From assembly GCA_023392285.1 (NCBI GenBank), contig JAEVZK010000141.1, positions 1 to 7,050 of the forward strand: a stretch of DNA of 7,050 bases, given 5' to 3'. The notes under the pieces were generated by a model. That model was not told where the DNA came from, did no database searches, and worked only from the letters and a program-made list of their open reading frames with translations. Every line of letters begins with the position of its first letter. Positions within the stretch are counted from its first letter, which is position 1. The stretch comes from Armatimonadota bacterium. GTDB lineage: Bacteria; Armatimonadota; Fimbriimonadia; Fimbriimonadales; Fimbriimonadaceae. Positions 1-5,234 of this stretch are shown here, piece after piece. A program made the translations under genes and the position numbers.

Positions 1-1
1 G

Positions 2-45
2 AACCCGCCGGTCAGACGTGTTGCGGGTTAGCTAAAACCCACAAC
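2..45 (-). other. Two competing minus-strand hairpins at the window edge
   Basis: Read on the minus strand, bases 45-36 (GTTGTGGGTT) pair with 29-20 (AACCCGCAAC), a 10-base-pair stem with one G-U wobble and a 6-base loop. The same AACCCGC arm (29-23) can instead pair with GCGGGTT at 8-2, a 7-base-pair stem with a 14-base loop. The two folds exclude each other. No T-run follows within the window, so neither can be called an intrinsic terminator. They lie downstream of the lipoprotein gene and may belong to the leader of a gene beyond the left edge. Confidence 0.35.
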
Positions 46-73
46 CTCCCTGGTGCTTACGTTCGCTAATCAT
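32..73 (-). other. Possible 13-codon leader ORF (tentative)
   Basis: A minus-strand ATG at 73-71 opens MISERKHQGGCGF and stops at TAG 34-32. A strong Shine-Dalgarno-like AGGAGG lies at 93-88. Its gap to the ATG is 14 bases, longer than usual, while an in-frame GTG at 85-83 is only 2 bases away, so neither start is well placed. The stop codon lies at the foot of the first hairpin in 2-45, as in a leader-peptide arrangement. There are no runs of one amino acid to suggest what would be sensed. It could be chance. Confidence 0.15.
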
Positions 74-122
74 ACTTTTCTGCACCACCTCCTCTTTCGT
101 AGAGTAACTATCTATACGCGCC

Positions 123-143
123 GGAGAACGGTTTTGGTTCGCC
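123..143 (-). terminator. Weak hairpin just after the lipoprotein stop
   Basis: On the minus strand GGCGAAC (143-137) can pair with GTTCTCC (129-123), 6 of 7 positions, around a 7-base loop, starting 2 bases after the TAA stop. No T-run follows, so this may be a 3'-end stabilising hairpin rather than a true terminator. Confidence 0.2.
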
Positions 144-145
144 GT

Positions 146-823
146 TTAGCCTTTCTGCTTTTCTAGGAGATCTCCGGTCCTTCTCGAATCTCTGGATGCC
201 GCATCTTCGCTCATGCCGAGGGCTTGCATCACCGCACGCGTGCCGGTGGAAATCGAGAGATGATAGAGGCCTGGAGAGAGTTCGCTCGCGCACACCATCA
301 GCACATCGGGCGACGGCTGGCCATTCTTCCCGCGGTTCCAAAACCAGTAGCTGACGTGCTTGGAGATGAGAGGGCGATCCTCCTTTCCGAATGCGTTGCG
401 CTGTAAAGTGAGGAATTCGTCTACGCGATCTCCTTTCACGTTGTCGAGTTGATAGAGCGCACCCGCCACTCGGCCGTTATACAAAATCGCCCCGAATCCT
501 TCGCCCTGCTTCTGCCAACCTCGCGCCTCAAACGGAGCCGAAATGCTCGGCGGCAACTCCGACTGTTCGAATGAACCAGGCGGCTCGGCGAAAATGGAGT
601 ACGCCTGATCGAGCGACTGTCCGATCGAAAGAATGCCCCGTCGAGTGGCGATGCCGAAATCGGGATGAACCTCGAGGTCTGGAGCCGGCAAAGGACCGCG
701 CGGGGGCATTGCCGCCACCGTAGCCGGAATCTCAGGGCTCGCAGGAGCGGGTGCAGAGGCGTTCTGCTCCCCGCAGCCCGCTACGAGCAACGCAACCGCC
801 GCGAGCCACAATTTGTTGATCAT
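146..823 (-). CDS. Putative lipoprotein of unknown function
   Basis: This 225-residue protein begins with a typical lipoprotein signal: Lys4, a hydrophobic core over residues 5-15, and a lipobox ending V-A-G-C with Cys17 as the expected lipidated residue. Residues about 20-50 are rich in Ala and Pro, which looks like a flexible tether. The rest (about 50-210) is a soluble domain I do not recognise; it contains the aromatic stretch HVSYWFWNRGKNG near residues 155-167. The polar tail is rich in Arg, Lys, Asp and Glu. It should be membrane-anchored and face the periplasm; a Gly after the Cys gives no inner-membrane retention signal. The ATG overlaps the greA stop as ATGA, and AAGG lies 4 bases upstream inside greA, so translation is probably coupled to greA. 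The reading frame and signal are clear; the function is not. Confidence 0.85.
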   Translation of the reverse strand: MINKLWLAAVALLVAGCGEQNASAPAPASPEIPATVAAMPPRGPLPAPDLEVHPDFGIATRRGILSIGQSLDQAYSIFAEPPGSFEQSELPPSISAPFEARGWQKQGEGFGAILYNGRVAGALYQLDNVKGDRVDEFLTLQRNAFGKEDRPLISKHVSYWFWNRGKNGQPSPDVLMVCASELSPGLYHLSISTGTRAVMQALGMSEDAASRDSRRTGDLLEKQKG

Positions 824-1287
824 TCGACCTTCAGAATTTTATAATGCTGACGCCCCGCGGGAGCGTCTACTTGAACCGAATCGCCAGCTTCTTTTCCGAT
901 GAGCGCTTCACCAAGTGGCGACGTGATGGAAATTTTATTCGTGGCAGCATCCGCTTCAAAAGCTCCGACCAGATCGACGACAAACTCATCGTCGAATTCC
1001 GTATCGATCAGAGTCACTTGAGATCCAAGGTGGGCACCGGTTTGGCCCGCCGGGCGTTCTACGACCTTTGCGCGCAGCACCGCGTGCTCCAGTTCTGCAA
1101 TGCGTGCGTCCAGGCGCTGCTGATTCAGCTTTGCTTCATGATAAGCGGCGTTTTCCCTTAAGTCTCCGTGAGATTTGGCCTCACGGATCGCATCCGCGAT
1201 GCGAGCTCGAGTCGGACCCTTCAGATCATCCAGCTCAGCCTTCATCTTCGCTAGACCCTCCGCAGTGACCTGAATTTCATTCGACAT
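820..1287 (-). CDS. greA: Transcription elongation factor GreA
   Basis: GreA enters the secondary channel of backtracked RNA polymerase and stimulates cleavage of the transcript 3' end, rescuing stalled complexes. The 155-residue length matches the family (about 158). The N-terminal half is the antiparallel coiled coil, with tip motif SHGDLRENAAYHEAK at residues 39-53. Its Asp42 and Glu45 correspond to the acidic tip residues that help position catalytic metal. The C-terminal half is the FKBP-like domain, with the conserved SPLGEALIGKEAGD block near residues 123-136. It is the first gene of a minus-strand pair with the downstream lipoprotein (ATGA overlap). No Shine-Dalgarno sequence precedes the ATG; an extended -10 box ends 9 bases before it, suggesting a leaderless or nearly leaderless message. 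The family assignment is secure. Confidence 0.96.
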   Translation of the reverse strand: MSNEIQVTAEGLAKMKAELDDLKGPTRARIADAIREAKSHGDLRENAAYHEAKLNQQRLDARIAELEHAVLRAKVVERPAGQTGAHLGSQVTLIDTEFDDEFVVDLVGAFEADAATNKISITSPLGEALIGKEAGDSVQVDAPAGRQHYKILKVE

Positions 1288-1296
1288 AAGACAAAT

Positions 1297-1305
1297 ATTG
1301 TAGCA
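1297..1305 (-). promoter_or_regulatory. Extended -10 promoter element for greA
   Basis: The minus strand reads TGCTACAAT, a TGn extension plus TACAAT (5 of 6 matches to TATAAT). The hexamer ends 9 bases before the greA ATG, placing the transcription start about 0-3 bases from that codon. No good -35 is visible, which fits an extended -10 promoter. The only other space upstream is inside the divergent glycosyltransferase gene. Confidence 0.45.
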
Positions 1306-1307
1306 TC

Positions 1308-1312
1308 GGAGG
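1308..1312 (+). promoter_or_regulatory. Shine-Dalgarno GGAGG that questions the glycosyltransferase start
   Basis: GGAGG lies only 1 base before the ATG at 1314 but 10 bases before the in-frame GTG at 1323. Spacing therefore favours GTG 1323, which would begin the protein directly at the SVVVVSYN strand and lose only three residues. Confidence 0.5.
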
Positions 1313-1313
1313 A

Positions 1314-2189
1314 ATGAATGGGGTGAGCGTAGTTGTCGTGAGCTACAACACGCGTGACAAGCTGCGCCGGTGCCTCCTCGCGGTTGAGAGGGAACACGAA
1401 TTGATCGTGGTCGACAACGCCTCCCGCGACGGCTCAGCGGATATGGTCGCCAGCGAGTTCCCCGACGTCAAGCTGATCCGAAATGTGGAGAACCGGGGCT
1501 TCGGTGCCGCGAACAACCAAGGACTCGCGCTGGCGACGCGCCGTTTAAAGCTGCTTCTCAACAGCGACTGTTACGCAGATCCAGGGGCGATCGCGAGTCT
1601 GGCCGAGCTCTTCGCGGACGAGCGCGTGGTGGCGGCGGGAGGCGCCTTGCGCAATCCTGATGGATCGCTACAGCAATCGGCCGCGAACGATCTCTCACTC
1701 TGGGTGGTTTTCTGCGAGCAATTCGGCCTAGAAAGGATTTTCCGGTCTTACTGGGTAAGTGATCGCATCAGCCGAGCGGCCCCGGTCGATCAAGTGATGG
1801 GCGCATGCTTGATGTTCAACACCGATGATCGCTTCGACGAGCGCTTTTTCCTATATTGCGAAGATTCAGACCTTTGCGTGCGACTGAGGAAGAAGGGACT
1901 CATTCTCTACGATCCATCCAGCCGCTTTATCCATGAGCTCGGTTCGAGCAGCGAGGGAGAGGAACGTTGGCGGGCCGTCGCCCGATACAACCAGGGAAAG
2001 GAGCTCTATTTTCGCATCCACCGAGGCCCTGGCTCAGCGGGTTTCTGCCGGTTCCTCAATCGATGCGGTGCTTGGCTGAGATGGGCCGCTTACTCGCTCA
2101 TGGCGATCGGCAATGGCCGTCATCGTGAACGAGTCAAGCTTTGGGAGCGAGTTCTCGCCGCGCTCGATCACCCTTCAACCCCAAACTGA
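1314..2189 (+). CDS. Family 2 glycosyltransferase (rhamnosyltransferase/WbbL-like)
   Basis: This 291-residue GT-A fold enzyme should transfer a sugar from a nucleotide-sugar donor to a growing surface glycan on the cytoplasmic face of the membrane. Visible motifs in order: VSVVVVSYN at the N-terminus; IVVDNASRDGS (31-41), the nucleotide-binding loop with Asp34 and Asn35; NRGFGAANNQG (60-70); LLNSDC (81-86) in the place of the metal-binding DxD; and FFLYCEDSDLCVRLRKKG (178-195), where Glu183-Asp184 hold the catalytic-base position. This pattern matches the COG1216/WbbL type, but donor and acceptor cannot be read. The C-terminus is basic and aromatic (about 240-280) and may touch the membrane. 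It diverges from greA by 26 bases. The Wzm/Wzt exporter lies 3 kb downstream, so a shared role in surface polysaccharide is plausible but inferred. The start may instead be GTG 1323. Confidence 0.92.
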   Translation: MNGVSVVVVSYNTRDKLRRCLLAVEREHELIVVDNASRDGSADMVASEFPDVKLIRNVENRGFGAANNQGLALATRRLKLLLNSDCYADPGAIASLAELFADERVVAAGGALRNPDGSLQQSAANDLSLWVVFCEQFGLERIFRSYWVSDRISRAAPVDQVMGACLMFNTDDRFDERFFLYCEDSDLCVRLRKKGLILYDPSSRFIHELGSSSEGEERWRAVARYNQGKELYFRIHRGPGSAGFCRFLNRCGAWLRWAAYSLMAIGNGRHRERVKLWERVLAALDHPSTPN

Positions 2190-3401
2190 CTAGATACTTG
2201 AAAGCGCCTGATCTAAATCGGCCATAAGATCATCTGCATGTTCCAATCCGACGCTCACACGGACCAGAGTGTCAGTAAGCCCGATCGAAGCGCGCACATC
2301 CGGCGGCACCGATGCGTGAGTCATGATCGCCGGATGCTCGATCAAGCTTTCCACGCCACCTAGCGACTCGGCCAAAGTAAATAGCTTCACGTGCTCCAGG
2401 AAACGCCGAGACTCGTCCAACCCTCCTTCCAAGAAGAACGTCATCATCCCGCCGAAGCCTCTCATCTGCTTGAGAGCAAGCTGATGACCTGGGTGGGAAA
2501 GCAGCCCTGGATAGCGAACAGATGCCACCCCTGGGTGATTCTCCAGAAAAGTCGCGATCTTCATCGCGTTTGCATTGTGCCTTTCCATACGGACGGCGAG
2601 GGTTTTGATGCCGCGCAGCACAAGGAAGCAGTCGAATGGCCCCGGGGTGGCACCGATCGCGTTCTGAAGAAACTTAAGTCGGGCATAAAGGGTTTTCGGT
2701 GCGGAAAAATTCGGATCAGTCCACATCCGCTTCGGAGCTCGCATCTTCAAATCGTTGAACATCAGCGCGCCCATGACGACGTCGCTGTGCCCGTTGATGT
2801 ACTTCGTCATCGAATGCATCACGATATCCGCGCCCAGCTCAATCGGCCTTTGGTTGAAGGGGGACATGAAGGTGTTGTCCACGCACAACAGTGCTTCGTG
2901 GGCGTGGGCCACTTCCGCAACTTGAGCGATGTCGATGAGATTCATCATAGGATTGGTGGGGGTTTCAATCCAGATGAGCTTAGTGGTGGAAGTCATCGCT
3001 GCTTCCAACCTTTCCCGATCATTGGGATCTACGAAGGTGAACGTGATGCCTCGGTGTACGGCGATCTTGGTAAAGATTCGGTAGCTTCCCCCATACAAGT
3101 CGTCTCCCGCAACGACGTGGTCACCCGCCTGCAGGAGGTTCAAGACCGCATCGATCGCTGCCATGCCGGAGCTGAACACGAGACAATGCTCCGCTCCCTC
3201 AAGAGCGGCCAGCTGGCGCTGGAGGACGGACCGCGTGGGATTGTCGGTCCGGCTGTATTCGTATCCCTGATGAACGCCGGGCGAGGCCTGAGCATAGGTG
3301 CTCGTCTGATAAATCGGGGTCATTACCGCGCCGGTCTGCTCATCCGGCTCGATGCCTGCATGAATCACGATGGTCTCAAAATGATTGCCCTGATCGCTCA
3401 T
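2190..3401 (-). CDS. Cystathionine gamma-synthase/gamma-lyase family PLP enzyme
   Basis: This cytoplasmic Cys/Met-metabolism PLP enzyme carries out gamma-replacement (homoserine ester plus cysteine to cystathionine) or gamma-elimination (cystathionine to cysteine); the sequence does not decide which. The 403-residue protein shows YSRTDNPTR (49-57), phosphate-binding SSGM (77-80), VDNTF (174-178) with the pyridine-binding Asp174, and HSMTKYINGHSDVVMG (196-211) with PLP-linking Lys200. The C-terminal LFTLAESLGGVESLIEHP block strongly resembles both activities. It is slightly longer than the usual 380 or so residues, largely from an insertion near 218-237. I chose the ATG at 3401; an in-frame ATG at 3530 would add 43 residues unlike the family and crossing a palindromic repeat. 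AAGGAG lies 16 bases upstream, a long gap. The stop abuts the glycosyltransferase stop with no space for a terminator. Confidence 0.95.
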   Translation of the reverse strand: MSDQGNHFETIVIHAGIEPDEQTGAVMTPIYQTSTYAQASPGVHQGYEYSRTDNPTRSVLQRQLAALEGAEHCLVFSSGMAAIDAVLNLLQAGDHVVAGDDLYGGSYRIFTKIAVHRGITFTFVDPNDRERLEAAMTSTTKLIWIETPTNPMMNLIDIAQVAEVAHAHEALLCVDNTFMSPFNQRPIELGADIVMHSMTKYINGHSDVVMGALMFNDLKMRAPKRMWTDPNFSAPKTLYARLKFLQNAIGATPGPFDCFLVLRGIKTLAVRMERHNANAMKIATFLENHPGVASVRYPGLLSHPGHQLALKQMRGFGGMMTFFLEGGLDESRRFLEHVKLFTLAESLGGVESLIEHPAIMTHASVPPDVRASIGLTDTLVRVSVGLEHADDLMADLDQALSSI

Positions 3402-3460
3402 GCTTGGCAGTCTACTGCTCCTTTGCTGAGCATGCCCTCTATCAAATCCGCTTATGCCTG

Positions 3461-3512
3461 TCTCAAGACCCGAGTAGCAGCCCGTACGAGCCTCTAGCCG
3501 CACAGTCTTGAG
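3461..3512. repeat. Palindromic repeat, unit A (divergent copy)
   Basis: CTCAAGAC at 3462-3469 and GTCTTGAG at 3504-3511 are perfect 8-base inverted arms around about 34 bases. The arms match units B and C, but the interior is only loosely alike, so this is an old or distinct member. It lies 60 bases upstream of the PLP-enzyme start. Confidence 0.6.
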
Positions 3513-3530
3513 GAATATTAGGTTCTGCAT

Positions 3531-3586
3531 GCCTCAAAGCGGGAGGCGTCTGAGCTGGCGATCTCACGGGGGCCAAGTCTTGAGGC
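3531..3586. repeat. Palindromic repeat, unit B
   Basis: A 56-base unit running from GCCTCAAAGC to GTCTTGAGGC. It aligns over its full length with unit C at roughly 80 percent or more identity by eye with one single-base gap, in the same orientation. Its left arm carries two changes that break the perfect palindrome kept by unit C. TTCTGCAT precedes it. Confidence 0.75.
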
Positions 3587-3637
3587 AGTGACGAAGGCGT
3601 CGGCCACAGATCCGATAGGCTCCTCAGGGAGATGAAT

Positions 3638-3826
3638 ATGCTCTGTAGCGAAATTAAAATACTTCGCCACGGGATTAATATGCTTCGCCACGGGAATAAT
3701 ATGCTCCGCCACGGGAATAATATCCTCCGCCACGGGAATAATATGCTCCGCCAAGGGAATAATATGCTCCGCCACGGGAATAATAAGCTCCGCAACGGGA
3801 ATAATGAGCCTCGCTGGGGAATTCTA
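3638..3826. repeat. 21-base tandem repeat array (nine units, seven well conserved)
   Basis: Units start at 3638, 3659, 3680, 3701, 3722, 3743, 3764, 3785 and 3806. The seven from 3659 to 3805 are near-identical: ATGCTC, then CGCCACGGG, then AATAAT, with 0-3 changes each (for example ATC for ATG at 3722, CAA for CAC at 3752, ATT for AAT at 3674). The first and last units are heavily decayed, the usual profile of a tandem array that homogenises in the middle. Read in the ATG frame each unit encodes Met-Leu-Arg-His-Gly-Asn-Asn. There are no spacers, so this is not a CRISPR. The array lies between direct copies B and C of the palindromic repeat. Confidence 0.9.
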
Positions 3827-3829
3827 CAT

Positions 3830-3886
3830 GCCTCAAGACGGGAGACGTCTTGGCTGGAGAACTTACGCGGGGCCAAGTCTTGAGGC
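3830..3886. repeat. Palindromic repeat, unit C (best preserved)
   Basis: A 57-base unit with perfect 10-base terminal inverted repeats, GCCTCAAGAC (3830-3839) and GTCTTGAGGC (3877-3886). Inside, CAAGACG (3834-3840) can also pair with CGTCTTG (3846-3852), giving an alternative small hairpin. It is preceded by TTCTACAT, nearly the same octamer that precedes unit B, and it directly follows the tandem array. It looks like a REP-type or miniature inverted-repeat element; there is no associated transposase in the window. Confidence 0.75.
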
Positions 3887-3980
3887 TATGTGATTCCCAC
3901 TCCTACTGTTGGATGGGTGGACGACTCCAAGCACGTGCGGTGTCAGCGGCGCAGGACTCGATTACTTGCGTGCGACGGAG

Positions 3981-3995
3981 AGCCTCAAGACTTGG
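3981..3995. repeat. Palindromic repeat, solitary end D
   Basis: AGCCTCAAGACTTGG is the perfect 15-base reverse complement of 3873-3887 at the end of unit C, and its last 14 bases match the end of unit B. It can therefore pair with unit C across a 93-base loop. No second arm follows it, so it is either a truncated inverted copy or the far arm of a larger inverted pair. Confidence 0.65.
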
Positions 3996-4034
3996 ACTGC
4001 AACCCGCACGAAACCCTGGCTACCCCCGTATTGA

Positions 4035-4099
4035 CGCATGTCAACTTGGCCGAGTCGGGCCTCTTCCGAACCGCAAAGGCATCGCATGTAAACTTAGCC
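4035..4099. promoter_or_regulatory. 17-base direct repeat upstream of the methyltransferase, possible operator
   Basis: CGCATGTCAACTTGGCC (4035-4051) recurs as CGCATGTAAACTTAGCC (4083-4099) with 15 of 17 bases the same, start to start 48 bases. The second copy ends one base before the ATG at 4101 and contains TAAACT (4089-4094), a weak -10-like hexamer. The first copy overlaps the inverted pair TTGAC/GTCAA (4031-4035, 4040-4044). Two copies next to a start suggest a protein-binding site, but duplication by chance remains possible. Confidence 0.35.
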
Positions 4100-4100
4100 C

Positions 4101-4811
4101 ATGCGAAAATCCTCGATAGACCAGATTCGAGCACGGTTCGACGCCGACGTCGAGCGATTTTCCAATCTTCAGACCGGGCAGACCTCGACCATGGATGCGG
4201 CTCTCGCCATGGAATTAGTGACCCATGCGGCAGCGGTCGCCACCCCGAATCCGAAGAGTGTGCTCGATATCGGCTGCGGCGCGGGCAACTACACATTGCG
4301 GCTGCTGCAGCAGGCTGGCAGCTTCGATGCCACCCTTGTCGATATCAGTATTCCGATGCTAGAGCGGGCGCATGACCGGATGATGGAGGCGGGAGCGAAG
4401 AGCGCCGTCACCATCCAGCGAGATGCGCGCGAACTTGATTTTGCAGAAGAGAGCTTCGACGTGATTCTCGCCGCTTCGGTCCTGCACCACTTGCGTTCTG
4501 AAGAAGAATTTGAACGCCTGTTTCGCAACATCTTCGCATGGCTGCGCCCCGGAGGATCGTTCTGGATCTTTGATCTGCTGACCCACGAGATTGGGGCTGT
4601 GGGAGCGAGGATGTGGGAGCGCTACGGCCACTACCTCGAGTCCTTGGGAGGGCAAGAATATCGGGACAAGGTCTTTGCGTATATCGAAGAGGAGGACACG
4701 CCTTTGCCGCTGACGACACAGCTGGAAGCCCTCCGGCGAGTCGGATTTTCTCAGATCGACGTCCTTCATAAGAACGGTCCGTTTGCGGCGTTCGGAGGCA
4801 TGAGAGTTTGA
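4101..4811 (+). CDS. Class I SAM-dependent methyltransferase
   Basis: This 236-residue cytoplasmic protein has the Rossmann methyltransferase fold. SAM-binding motif I is VLDIGCGAGNYTL (54-66), the acidic ribose-binding residue is Asp81 in LVDIS, the next strand is FDVILAASVLHHL (119-131), and LRPGG follows at 148-152. The N-terminal FDADVERFSNLQTGQ (13-27) forms a conserved-looking lid. The substrate is not readable; small-molecule, tRNA and glycan targets are all possible. The upstream in-frame stop TAG at 4095-4097 makes ATG 4101 the first usable start. No Shine-Dalgarno precedes it, so the message may be leaderless, and the second copy of a 17-base repeat abuts the start. It heads a plus-strand operon, and its TGA overlaps the next gene's TTG. 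Placement before an exporter hints at, but does not prove, a role in modifying surface glycan. Confidence 0.9.
   Translation: MRKSSIDQIRARFDADVERFSNLQTGQTSTMDAALAMELVTHAAAVATPNPKSVLDIGCGAGNYTLRLLQQAGSFDATLVDISIPMLERAHDRMMEAGAKSAVTIQRDARELDFAEESFDVILAASVLHHLRSEEEFERLFRNIFAWLRPGGSFWIFDLLTHEIGAVGARMWERYGHYLESLGGQEYRDKVFAYIEEEDTPLPLTTQLEALRRVGFSQIDVLHKNGPFAAFGGMRV
4794..4798 (+). promoter_or_regulatory. Shine-Dalgarno GGAGG selecting a TTG start
   Basis: GGAGG inside the methyltransferase tail lies 9 bases before TTG 4808. Later in-frame candidates (TTG 4820, ATG 4826) are 21 and 27 bases away and would cut into the signal peptide and remove its Arg3, so TTG 4808 is the best-supported start. Confidence 0.6.
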
Positions 4812-5221
4812 TAAGAAGCTTGGTAATGATCGTCCTGGCGCTGGGCGTCGCCGCCGCTCAGGTCACGACGCCCATTGGAAAGCCTTCTCCGTTGGAGCAG
4901 CCGGTGTTTACGGATAAACCCGCGGGCTATGGCTCTCCAGTGGCACCGGGCAACGTCGTCGTCGTTCATTTCATCGTCTCTCAGCCAAACGGTGACGAAT
5001 ACGCGAATTCAAAAAAGCGCGGTCTTCCCTATCGATTTAAGGTGGGCGAAAAGGGAAACGATCCCTTGCTCGACAAGATCGTGCGGGGCATGAAGCTGGG
5101 CGGGACTCGAACTGCAACCGTGATTGCTCGTTGGGCTTATGGCGCGGCGGGTATTCCCAAGGTGATCTCGCCGAACGAGAAGCTCGTCGTGAAGGTGACT
5201 CTGCTCGAACGGAAGGCATAG
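4808..5221 (+). CDS. Exported FKBP-type peptidyl-prolyl isomerase-like protein
   Basis: This 137-residue protein starts with a signal peptide (basic Arg3, hydrophobic 4-14, likely cleavage after Ala-Ala-Ala at about residue 17), so it should act in the periplasm. Residues about 45-135 form one FKBP domain: GNVVVVHF (48-55), GLPYRFKVG (72-80), GMKLGGTRTATV (94-105), YGAAGIP (111-117) and SPNEKLVVKVTLLE (121-134). FKBPs catalyse cis-trans isomerisation of Xaa-Pro bonds. Here the usual Phe-Asp pair appears as Tyr65-Ala66, and the normal VIPGW segment is replaced by NDPLLDKIV with no Trp, so catalysis may be weak or lost and a chaperone or binding role is possible. It begins at TTG in a TTGA overlap with the methyltransferase and sits 13 bases before the permease gene, so it is co-transcribed with the exporter. 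Confidence 0.88.
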   Translation: MIRSLVMIVLALGVAAAQVTTPIGKPSPLEQPVFTDKPAGYGSPVAPGNVVVVHFIVSQPNGDEYANSKKRGLPYRFKVGEKGNDPLLDKIVRGMKLGGTRTATVIARWAYGAAGIPKVISPNEKLVVKVTLLERKA

Positions 5222-5234
5222 GTAGAATCGTCGC

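Larger units (their letters stand above)
3402..4100. other. 699-base repeat-filled intergenic region
   Basis: No convincing gene lies between the divergent PLP-enzyme and methyltransferase starts. The space holds four sites of one palindromic repeat family (3461-3512, 3531-3586, 3830-3886, 3981-3995), a 21-base tandem array (3638-3826) and a 17-base direct repeat (4035-4051, 4083-4099). Several frames stay open across the array only because its period is a multiple of three. It must also hold promoters for both flanking genes; none is obvious apart from a weak -10-like box at 4089-4094. Confidence 0.8.

Noticed and set aside
1..120. tRNA or other structured RNA gene at the left edge
   Set aside because: Hairpins are present, but no cloverleaf, T-loop or known RNA core could be recognised.
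2391..3497. 368-codon open frame on the plus strand
   Set aside because: It lies antisense to the clear PLP-enzyme gene, and its translation shows no family motif; an artefact of GC-rich codon use.
3402..3530. N-terminal extension of the PLP enzyme to an ATG at 3530
   Set aside because: The extra 43 residues are unlike the family and are encoded across palindromic unit A; ATG 3401 matches the usual N-terminus.
3638..3826. CRISPR array
   Set aside because: Repeats are head-to-tail with no spacers, and no cas gene is present.
3463..3876. Minus-strand open frames of 85-137 codons through the tandem array
   Set aside because: The 21-base period keeps every stop-free frame open; the peptides are low-complexity repeats without a convincing start signal.
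3890..4375. 161-codon plus-strand frame overlapping the methyltransferase
   Set aside because: It is out of frame with the well-supported methyltransferase and has no recognisable domain.
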